Assembly: GCA_963922205.1 (NCBI GenBank)
Contig: CAWUHX010000272.1
Span: forward strand, 310,001-374,000
Length of the DNA stretch: 64,000 bases
Source: Romanomermis culicivorax
Lineage: Eukaryota > Nematoda > Enoplea > Mermithida > Mermithidae
Direction of reading: 5' to 3'
This document shows, piece by piece, positions 30,845 to 39,757 of the stretch. The notes beneath the pieces are model-generated. The model had not been told where the DNA came from. It saw only the letters and a program-made list of their open reading frames with translations, and searched no databases. The translations under genes were made by a program, and so were the position numbers. The stretch's first letter is position 1; each line of letters starts with the position of its first letter.

Positions 30845-33840
30845 CTAAGGCTGACGCCGTCCGGAAGCAGAGGTGTCCGTAGCCTGCGACACAAATTGCG
30901 TGGACTGACTCGTTGCCATCGATAAAGTACCTGTAGAGACAGTCTGCGACACAGGAGTAGTTGAAGATACGGTGGTCACGGATACCGTTGCTGAAGCTGG
31001 AGCAGAAGTTTTGGCAGGTTTCGGCTGCGTAACCTTTGCAGGCTGCGCAATTGCCTTTTCTACCTTTTTCTTCTCCTGACGGGCTTTTGTTTTTCGTTTC
31101 TTTTTCAAGTTAACGAAAATTTGCCTATCATTTAATCCTTTTATTTTCATATTTTTTATCCCCTCAGCAGTATAGTATCCGGGAACACCTTCTTTGTCCC
31201 AGGTCAAGGCTAATACTTGAATTTCCTTATCCTCTTCAGCCAGCCGGGCCGCTATCTCTTGTGGTGTTTCCACCACAGTATGGCTAGGTGTCCCTGCTGT
31301 CTGCTCTTCTTCCTTCTTCTTTCCACCTTCGGCATCCATGTACTCATTAATATATGCCTGATCATAGACGTTCTGCTCATCCTGGGTAATCGGAATTTCT
31401 TCCGATTGCGCTTGACTTTCTACGCTAGACAAGTACTGACTCGCATCCATAGATGTTTGTGTGACTTGTAGCGTAGGTAAGCCAGGCGGCGGCGGCAGCA
31501 TTTCCGTCTGCAGCTGCGTCACAACTTGTGGTTGCGGTTGCAACTGCATGACAGAAGGTGCTGTCACCGCAGATTCGGCTACTTGGGGGTCGGTGATCGA
31601 AATATACAATAATGTGTCTTCGTCGTCAACCTCCTTGCAGCTTTCCTCTCCCAGGAGTGTGGAATTATCCTCATCCTCACTTTCCAGTTCCGTGACGTCC
31701 TCGTCCACTAGACCCGTTTGAACTGTGGGTTCATTATCAGGGTCTAGTATATCGGATTTCGTCCTGAAATCGGATTGTTTGGTTTGATTACCGTATGAAT
31801 AGGTAACCATAGGTAATTCCAACGGCAGAGGCCTCCGGTGAATACACTTTTCAGGAAATTCAAAAGTATACAACGGATAATCAGCCGGTATACATCTGAT
31901 CTGACCCGTCTGAAGAGTAGGCGTGTCTGGTGATAGGCCATATCGCAGTGACGGGGTTTTACTACCAAATTCCGCATAGTAGAATCTGACGTAGAAAAAG
32001 CAGTTGGCCCAATTATCCTTGTTATGGGTAATATTGTCCTTTGCTTTTTCCGTCGAAATTGGAGAACCTATTTTGTTGCGCAAACGCAACGGAATAGGCA
32101 TAAAACCAAACCTGTTTTGCCAGGTCCTAACCCTTTTGCCTTTTACAGCATGTTCAGGTTCCATTGGCGGTAAGGATGCTACTATGTCATAATTCTGTAA
32201 AACCCTGTCATCGGTCTTCCATGCCATCTTCTTTATTAACTCTGCATCCTCCTTCGAGTATGATTTGAGGAAATTATAATTCAATAATTCCCTCAGTATG
32301 TAATCGTACTCGGCACAGCTATGAGGCCAGAAAACAAAGAATGGTAGAGGAATTAGGTTGCATGCCTTTTCCAATGCAGGAAACTTCGTTGAGTCCATGA
32401 CATGCTCGTAATTCCTCAAGTCCGCCATCCAGTGATCCCTGTCGTACTTAGCCATACCGGTGTCGATTTCCACTGGTTCGTAGCAGTCCGTTCCGAGTTG
32501 AAACGATTGAAGCTGCTTCGACCAGTCCTGTCGAGGAGTCTTATTCATGGCAAGACCGGCTGTGATATACCATACAACATCTACAGGATCCGTCAATTTG
32601 AAAAATGAAACCCCTTGCAACATTTCTGTATGCAGTCGGTTTATCACCTCGTTTGTCCTATTGACCTGTTGTTCCATTGTATCCATGTCCTCCGGATCAC
32701 TTACGTCTTCCCACTGATTTGTTTTCTTTTTGCTTGGACCAGCTTTTAGCGCCTTGGGATAAACCCCAGACAGTAAAGTGTGGTCCGTAGCTTTAGCGGG
32801 ATTTTTAATATCCACAGGACACGAATATTCTGGCAAGTCATTATGAAATTGTGTAGCCCACCTGGCCATTACCTCTTGCCGCATCATATGGTAGACCTTG
32901 AACAACTGCCTCTTTACGATGTCCTTCTCATCTATGAAGTTTCGGTCCTCGAACCCCGTTAGGTCTTGAGAGTACACTGTATAAAAGCGGAAGGCCAAGG
33001 TCTTCACTTGGGCCGGTGATACAATATCATGGGGGTACATTGCCGTAACCCCACTCAATTCACCCCAAAACCCGTAGTGAAAGAACCCTAAAAATACGGC
33101 AATTGAATAATAGGCGTCCAGGCCAGCATACACAATTTCTGTGTCTTGAATCTTGGGGGCCAAGAACTTTTCTCGAATCTTTTTGTCACCGAAGTCGCAT
33201 TGGTATTTGCCGACATCAGCCAAGTAAAATTCGGTGAAAAGTCCTTTTAACCCAAGGTTTTCAGGACACAATCCTAAATCACGAGCGTGATTGGCCATGG
33301 GCCCCGTCATCAATCTGACGCAAATTTCACAGTCCCAATATTTTCCAAATCCTTGGAGTATACGGGCCTGTATAATTTTCGTCTTATCATGAGCCGAGGC
33401 CCCTGACCCGGATCCGTAGACATTCAAAATTGCAACCAGATCATCCACAACTTTGAAACTGACCAAGAAACGATCCACCGATGCCAGGAATGAAATCAAA
33501 AGATCCCACTCCTGCGGCTTCAATGTTGTAAGGTCGATCACAAAGCTGGAACCATCTATGTGTGCAAATGACACCAGCCTAGCGAACTCTTTCCCTTCCC
33601 GGTTCTGGATCGCTACCTTATAAGGTATAATACATACCTCGGTCTTCTTGACCTTTTCGACGTCAAATCCGACAACGCCTAGCCCCCTAAACTGGCTTGT
33701 GGCCAATTGCTTCAGGATCAGTTCGACGTTGCCGCCGTGAACCCGTTCGGGTTCCATTGGTCTTTGCGGCCAATAACCCATCGCGCCGGGGAACCATTGT
33801 TCGATTTCTCCGACGCGGACCAGACGCTTGATGTTGTAAT
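30845..33840 (-). CDS. Element B second gene, exon 2: DEDDy 3'-5' exonuclease-like protein
   Basis: The frame opens at the acceptor (33840) and includes 978 codons from ATG 33781. Counting from that ATG, residues 34-230 match the RNase D/WRN/EXD2 exonuclease family: exo I GFDVE (D40, E42), a VIDL strand at 81-84, exo II VVDDLVAIL (D114), NLGLKGLFTEF (175-185), and exo III YAGLDAYYS (Y218, D222). All four metal-binding acidic residues and the catalytic Tyr are present. The middle region is not recognised. Residues about 690-770 are acidic, and the C-terminal part is rich in Lys and then Thr/Ser/Val. Such enzymes degrade RNA or DNA 3' ends; what it does for a retrotransposon is unknown. It ends at TAG 30845, with coding sequence continuing beyond. 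Confidence 0.85.
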
Positions 33841-34461
33841 CTAAAAATCAAAAAGAATTTGCCCCTTGACCCTTTATAAATCAGGCATTAGGCCACCACC
33901 ACCAAATAAATAATCTACTTTGACCGGCACCAAATTAGGAAAAGGATTTAGCATGGGGAAAATAAATTAATTAGTGAGGTTAGGTGTCAAAGTCATAAAG
34001 TAAGCAGGCCCAGTGATTAACGCAAATGCTACACCAATTTTTCAGGAACCTCACATCTGCACCACTTTTCGCTTCTCGACGCCGGCCGCCGTCAATTTAC
34101 CACTTACCCTAGCGATAACTTCACGCCTCGGTACCAAAATTAAGTAATGAATAAATAACCAATTAAGGTTTTAATTAATCCAAGAAATAAATTTAGTAAA
34201 CCAGGGGCTTTAATAAAACCAAAAATTAAATGCTTCGGAATCGGATCCAAGGTAAAAACCATTAGACTTTGGCTTTTTAGGGCCGTAAATCCATTAGGTT
34301 TTTTCTTTTCACCTATCCTAACATTTTTAGAAACTTTTCTTCGAACTCGTTTTCCCCTTGGTTGGCCCATTCAGAAAATTGAGCGTGAAGAAATCATTCC
34401 TAAGACACCTAAATGGGCGAATTCGTCCCACATACCAAGAAATAATTAAATAAAAACTTAC
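33841..34461 (-). other. Intron inside element B second gene
   Basis: 621 nt from donor GACG|GTAAGT (34462/34461) to acceptor TTTTTGATTTTTAG| (33841). Removing it joins exon 1 (phase 1) to exon 2 (needs two bases), making a GAT codon and an uninterrupted frame. A 76-codon basic ORF within it (34140-34370) has no recognised family. Confidence 0.8.
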
Positions 34462-34573
34462 CGTCGGTCAAAAAATAACGATTGTTTTGGCGGCCTTGCG
34501 GTTGGCCCGCCTTGATGTGGTCGGCGTGTGCGCAATAATTTCGCGCGAAAGGCGCAACGCCTAATTTCAACAT
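34462..34573 (-). CDS. Element B second gene, exon 1
   Basis: The first ATG (34573) follows an A/T-rich leader (TTTTTTAAAATG). It encodes 37 codons plus one base, starting MLKLGVAPFARNYC and ending RYFLTD, before a consensus donor GTAAGT. Locally GC-rich, with codon-like composition against the AT-rich flanks. Coupled with exon 2, it gives about 57 residues ahead of the exonuclease ATG at 33781, so either start could be used. Confidence 0.7.
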
Positions 34574-34984
34574 TTTAAAAAATTTTTTAAATTTTTTCTA
34601 AAATTCCGCGTTGTATCTTCTAAAGTAAACAAAATGTTAAAGAACACTTATCGTTACTTCAATATCGATACAATATACGAAATTACCGAAAATAATTTTA
34701 TCGGGTCCTTGGGCTGGACAAAAAATTTTGTTCCAAAAATTTTGTGCGACGCGGAGCACAAGAAAACACGACTTTTGAAATTGAAAATGAAAATTGGTCG
34801 TAAGCCTCCCAAAATGTAATCCAAAAATTTTAGCGTCGGGTGTACAAATTAACAATATTATTCTGAAAATTTGACCCTTCGCTACCCAAAATTTAAGAAA
34901 GGTATTAAACGAATATAAATCGGTTAAATAACACAGAAAATAAAAATTTTATTCACATAAAATACACGTATACGGCATTTTCCG
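34574..34984 (-). promoter_or_regulatory. Spacer between pol and second gene with poly(A)-like signal
   Basis: AATAAA (34948-34953 on the - strand) lies about 32 nt after the pol stop. The remaining 370 nt up to the exon 1 ATG is AT-rich and without ORF. It may hold a separate promoter or a splice acceptor for a subgenomic RNA; I cannot tell which. Confidence 0.45.
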
Positions 34985-37900
34985 CTAAAAATTTTTAGAC
35001 ACCGAAATAACGACCGGATGATCTTCGGTTTCGGCGGGATTTCCAGTTGCGTTAACTGGAGTATCCCGGAAGACCTGCGACATTTTGTGTCGAGACCATC
35101 TGGTTCCTTCGTATCGAAAGTGTTTTAGCCTACTTGCCGATACGACCTGCTTTTTAAGCGGGTTGTTCCAATGCGCTATTGTGAGCACATTGTCTTTCAA
35201 TCTTTTATCATCGATGATGATATATGGTCCTTGCCAAGGTAACCCCAATTTTTTCTGTCTGTCTACTTTCAACAGAACCCAATCTTGATTTTTAAAACCA
35301 GAAGTTTTAATTTTGTTATCAAAATATTTCTTGCTGTCCTTAGCGGCTTTTTGTATGTTTTCGGCAATACTTTCGTACAAATTTGTAAGATGGGTAGCCA
35401 AAACATACTTGTAAGCCTCATAGTCATTAGGCATGACTATTCTAAGAGCAGCAGTGAAATTGATACCAAAATTAGCTTCATGCCCCCGCAGCAGTGAAAA
35501 TGGCGAGCATTTCGTTGCTGCGTGAGGTGTGGCATTATATGCAAATACCACTGCACTGAGGTACCTTGGCCATTTATTGTTATCTTCAATTGCAACTTTT
35601 CGCAGCTGCTTTATTAGAGTTTGGTTAAATCTCTCAACCATACCATTACCCTGTGGGTGGTATGCCGTTGTGAAAATTTTTCTGCACTCTAACAGTTTAC
35701 AGACTGCTTTCATAAGATCTGAATTAAATCCAGATCCGTTATCACTAAGAAGTTTTCTTGGGGTACCGTGCCTAAATATCACATGCTCTAAGAATGCATC
35801 CACTATGGTTTCAGCCGTCTGATCAGGAATCAATATAGCTTCAACCCATTTAGTGAAATAATCCTGAAAGACAATGACATATGGGCGACGTTCCCTCAAA
35901 GGAGCAATCCCTACTATGTCCACAGACACAATATCGAAGGGACCCTCCGGTATAATGGGTATCAATGGGGATATGGAGCTTTTACCGGGAGTAGCCACTT
36001 GGCAGACCGGGCAAAACTTCAACCAATTTCTGACATCTTTTTCAATGCCAGGCCACCAGAACCGCTGTTTGACAATACCCAGAGTTCTTTTGAACCCTTG
36101 GTGTGTCATTATAACGGCTCCGTGATATTGGTGAAGTATGCTGTCTCTGAGGGAATTCGGGACCACGATCTGATCATGGCCACGTCCCTCAGTTTCCCTA
36201 TAAAGAACTCCATTATCCTCATAGAATCCACTATGATACTTCGTAGTGCTTTTGACCCCTAATCTTTCCCAAATTGGGGTAAGATTAGTGTCTTCTTTTT
36301 GCAACTGAGCGATAACCTTTAGATCAATTGGATAATCGATCTTATCATCATCCTTTTCTTCATTCTCTCCTTCCTTCACCTCTTCAAATTCCTTCTCTCT
36401 ATTCGGGAAAAGCCAAGCAATGTTTTCAGGATCATTTGGTACAGATGTACCCTGTTCTTGATTTTGTGCACTCTGATCCTGAAGTTTTGCTTGTCTTCTA
36501 GTTGTGACTGCATCAACTACCGTAAGCTTCTGCATTTCATTTCTGCTCTGCAATACATCTTTGGTAATTGGTGCAATATTGTCATTTCCTACCGTCAATT
36601 CCTGGATATCCGTCAATTCCTTGGTCTGCTGGGGGACAATTTTTTCGTCTCTACTTTCAACCTCTTCGTCCCTCATCCTCTGAAATTGTTGTACCAGTAT
36701 TTGGGTTTCAACTTCATTGGTTTGAGTTCCAAAATTACGAAATTGAATTTTGAAGACATATTCCCATTTTGGTGGGTTTTTGTCCTTAGCGTCTTCGGGT
36801 TCATCTTTTCTTGAGAGAAAATCGGCCATTGCGTTTTGTCTACCGGGCACATACTCCAACCTATGATTGAATTGATTTATAATGGAATACCATCTTTTCA
36901 ATTTATCATTGGTTTGAGTATTTACTTTCATAGATAAAAGAGGTTTATGATCAGTTTTGATCAGTACTTTTTGTCCAAACAAATAGTGCCGGTAAACTTT
37001 AAGACCATAGACAACCGCTAGGCATTCTCGCTCTGTAGCACACCACTTCCTCTCGTCTTCCTTAAGGATTCGGCTGCTATAGGCTATTACCCATTGGTCA
37101 TCTTTAGTCTTCTGATAAAGTACTGCTCCCAGTGCGGTTCCACTGGCATCTGTTTGGAGAATGAACTCCGCAGTTCCATCCAAAACAGGATACCGTAGAA
37201 ATGGCACTGAGGTGAGTGCTTTTTTCAGTTTCTCAAACGCTTGGCGATGTTCCTCTGTTGCTTGGAACTTCTTCTTTCCCGTAGCCGTAAGCTTATACAA
37301 CGGTTCTGCAAGATTTGCAAGGTTTGGGATAAATTTCTTACACCATTGCAGTATCCCCAGAAATCGTTGCATACGCTTAATGCTATTGGGAAATTCGAAT
37401 TCCGTAATAGCCTTCACTTTTTTCGGATCTGGTGAGATTCCATTTTCGTCCAGTATGTGTCCAAGAAAATGAACACTTTTTGGAAGAAATTCGCACTTCT
37501 CCGGTTTAAGTGTTAGCTTTGCTTTCCGAAGAGCTTGCAAGACCAACTCTAAATTCTCCAAATGTTCCTCATAAGTTTTGGAGAACACAATGATATCATC
37601 AATATACACCAGGCAGATTCTCCAGACTAGACCATGCAACACTCTCTCCATCATTCTCTGAAACTCTGCAGGTGCATTGTTAAGTCCGAAAGGCATAACT
37701 TTGAACTGATATAGGCCTTCCTGACATATAAATGCAGTTTTCTCCTTGCTACTCTCCTCAAGTGGGACTTGCCAATATCCAGACTTCAGATCCAAAGTGG
37801 TATAAAATTTGGCATTACCTAGACAATCCAAATAATCATCCATTCTAGGTATAGGGTACCTATCGTCCTTAGTAACCTCATTTATACCTCTGAAATCCAC

Positions 37901-39742
37901 AACTGGTCTCGTGGAACCGTCCTTTTTCCCCACTAGGAAAAGTGGAGCAGCCCACGGTGACCGGCTGGGTTCAATAACTCCTTTATCTAACATGTCTTGG
38001 ACTTGAGCTCTAATCCCTGATCTTTGGTTAATGGGAGCTCTGTAATAATGTTTTGCCACTGGCATTGCATTACCAGTATCAATTTTGCACGTAAGATACG
38101 GTGTTGTAGTTAAGGGATCATTGGGTAAGCTGAAAACATCCCTGTACTTAGACAGTTTTGCTACAGCTGTTTCCTTTAATTCCTCATTGATATCAGCCTT
38201 GGAGATCATTTTATATAGCGCTTCCCTAAATGCCAATGCATCATGCACGGACATTCTGGGAGTGGCATTAAAATTATCTTCAACACTAAATATCCCACAA
38301 CTCGTACTTTGTACATCTGATACTCCTGAATTTTCTTGTAATATTGAGTCACAGTAGCCTACAACCTGATTAGGTTGCAATTGGCATCTGGAACCCGTAT
38401 TATTGGAAATCATCAGAACAAAGTCTTCCCGTTTACCATCAACCAGTGTGCTATCAACTCTGAACTTCTTTTCATCTTTATTTCCTTCTATGACCAAACA
38501 ATTCAGATCTGTTTTAGACAATCTTTCCCATAATCTTGCCTTAATAAGCACATCAGTTCCGTGTGGTATGTATACTTTCGTACATGATACCACTGGAACC
38601 ACTATACCTAATTGGCAAATCCTGGGGTATTGATCCTCTTCAGGACTTGAATATACTATAGGTGCTTCCCCTATACAATCAATAGCTTGTATATGACTCG
38701 CCTGATCTTTAGGTACAACACTTATAGCTTTCTCAACTCCATTAAGTTTCATGATACCTTTACCAAAATCTATCATTGCTCCAACATCGGGATGTGCTAA
38801 GAAATCCATTCCAATTATGAGATTTTCCTCCGCATTAGGAATGATTATGGCTTTCACCAAGAAAACTCCAAATTCACAATGCATTTTGAATTGTATGTAA
38901 CCATGTGCATGTACTACTGCACCATCAGCAACAGTGACTTTTAGTATCTCAGGATATCCGGTATATTCTTCATCAAAAGCTTCCTTAAGAAACCATGAAG
39001 ACATCACCGAACACTGAGCACCAGTATCCACTAAAGCCTTGGTGTTAGTATTACATACGGTCACATTAATGTGAAATGGGAGAGTTCGAGGGAATTTAGA
39101 AAACCTTAATCGTTCCTCCTGATTAGGAATTATCCCATGCTTGAACGCTTTCGTAACTTTTGAATAATCTTCTTTCATCATGGCACACTTCAATACTCCA
39201 GGCCATTTCATCTCACTAACACCTTGACCCGTAGTGGCAATGCTATTAACACTTCCAGCAGATCCCAACTCTGTCTGACTGGACGTGGATGGTTGACTAC
39301 TGGAAATGGCTTGCACACTTGGGCTAGGGTTACTGATTTGAACCTGACCTTGAGGGGGAGCTGTGATCATCAGCTGTTGGCTAGGGGCTGGCAGTTGTGG
39401 TGCCATATAGAGTTGCTCATTCCGCAATCTATTCTGGTAATCCATGAATCGTTGATAAGTAGCATAATCCATAGTATCACCATAATAACCTACGGCATGA
39501 GCACCTCTACTGCTCCCGCCAACATATCCTCCTCTAAAGCCTCCAAACTGTTGCCTGAAACCTCTGTTTCCACAATATCGATTATCCCAATTACGTCCTT
39601 GTGCATTTTTCCATTGAAGGGTTTTACATTCGGACGTGTCATGAGAATTATTTCTATGGTATCGACAATATGGTTTCCTGAACTCGTTTCCACCAGGTTT
39701 TTGGGGTTTGCCCTTATTAACTTTGGCCGAAATTTCATTCAA
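34985..39742 (-). CDS. pol: Element B pol polyprotein (zinc finger-PR-RT-RH-IN)
   Basis: 1585 codons, fully open. Residues 26-39 form a knuckle with CX2HX4HX4C spacing (CRYHRNNSHDTSEC). Protease near 239 (VDTGAQ, with LIIGMDFL), RT near 560-740 (FRGIN, YIDD near 716), RNase H near 864 (QTDASG, TDHKPL), integrase zinc finger (HQYH...CPVC) near 1205-1245, and the DDE core with VDIVG, SDNGSGF and MVERFN near 1272-1364. A GPY/F-type module (LPWQGPYIII) is near 1505. RT-RH-IN order defines Ty3/gypsy. There is no ATG at its start: it follows gag in the same frame after one TAA and five codons, so it is probably made as Gag-Pol by readthrough. Confidence 0.96.
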   Translation of the reverse strand: MNEISAKVNKGKPQKPGGNEFRKPYCRYHRNNSHDTSECKTLQWKNAQGRNWDNRYCGNRGFRQQFGGFRGGYVGGSSRGAHAVGYYGDTMDYATYQRFMDYQNRLRNEQLYMAPQLPAPSQQLMITAPPQGQVQISNPSPSVQAISSSQPSTSSQTELGSAGSVNSIATTGQGVSEMKWPGVLKCAMMKEDYSKVTKAFKHGIIPNQEERLRFSKFPRTLPFHINVTVCNTNTKALVDTGAQCSVMSSWFLKEAFDEEYTGYPEILKVTVADGAVVHAHGYIQFKMHCEFGVFLVKAIIIPNAEENLIIGMDFLAHPDVGAMIDFGKGIMKLNGVEKAISVVPKDQASHIQAIDCIGEAPIVYSSPEEDQYPRICQLGIVVPVVSCTKVYIPHGTDVLIKARLWERLSKTDLNCLVIEGNKDEKKFRVDSTLVDGKREDFVLMISNNTGSRCQLQPNQVVGYCDSILQENSGVSDVQSTSCGIFSVEDNFNATPRMSVHDALAFREALYKMISKADINEELKETAVAKLSKYRDVFSLPNDPLTTTPYLTCKIDTGNAMPVAKHYYRAPINQRSGIRAQVQDMLDKGVIEPSRSPWAAPLFLVGKKDGSTRPVVDFRGINEVTKDDRYPIPRMDDYLDCLGNAKFYTTLDLKSGYWQVPLEESSKEKTAFICQEGLYQFKVMPFGLNNAPAEFQRMMERVLHGLVWRICLVYIDDIIVFSKTYEEHLENLELVLQALRKAKLTLKPEKCEFLPKSVHFLGHILDENGISPDPKKVKAITEFEFPNSIKRMQRFLGILQWCKKFIPNLANLAEPLYKLTATGKKKFQATEEHRQAFEKLKKALTSVPFLRYPVLDGTAEFILQTDASGTALGAVLYQKTKDDQWVIAYSSRILKEDERKWCATERECLAVVYGLKVYRHYLFGQKVLIKTDHKPLLSMKVNTQTNDKLKRWYSIINQFNHRLEYVPGRQNAMADFLSRKDEPEDAKDKNPPKWEYVFKIQFRNFGTQTNEVETQILVQQFQRMRDEEVESRDEKIVPQQTKELTDIQELTVGNDNIAPITKDVLQSRNEMQKLTVVDAVTTRRQAKLQDQSAQNQEQGTSVPNDPENIAWLFPNREKEFEEVKEGENEEKDDDKIDYPIDLKVIAQLQKEDTNLTPIWERLGVKSTTKYHSGFYEDNGVLYRETEGRGHDQIVVPNSLRDSILHQYHGAVIMTHQGFKRTLGIVKQRFWWPGIEKDVRNWLKFCPVCQVATPGKSSISPLIPIIPEGPFDIVSVDIVGIAPLRERRPYVIVFQDYFTKWVEAILIPDQTAETIVDAFLEHVIFRHGTPRKLLSDNGSGFNSDLMKAVCKLLECRKIFTTAYHPQGNGMVERFNQTLIKQLRKVAIEDNNKWPRYLSAVVFAYNATPHAATKCSPFSLLRGHEANFGINFTAALRIVMPNDYEAYKYVLATHLTNLYESIAENIQKAAKDSKKYFDNKIKTSGFKNQDWVLLKVDRQKKLGLPWQGPYIIIDDKRLKDNVLTIAHWNNPLKKQVVSASRLKHFRYEGTRWSRHKMSQVFRDTPVNATGNPAETEDHPVVISVSKNF

Positions 39743-39757
39743 TTTAGCATCAGTTTT

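Noticed and set aside
34140..34370. Basic 76-codon ORF as an accessory gene of element B
   Set aside because: It lies inside the well-supported intron of the second gene and has no family match; kept only as a note.
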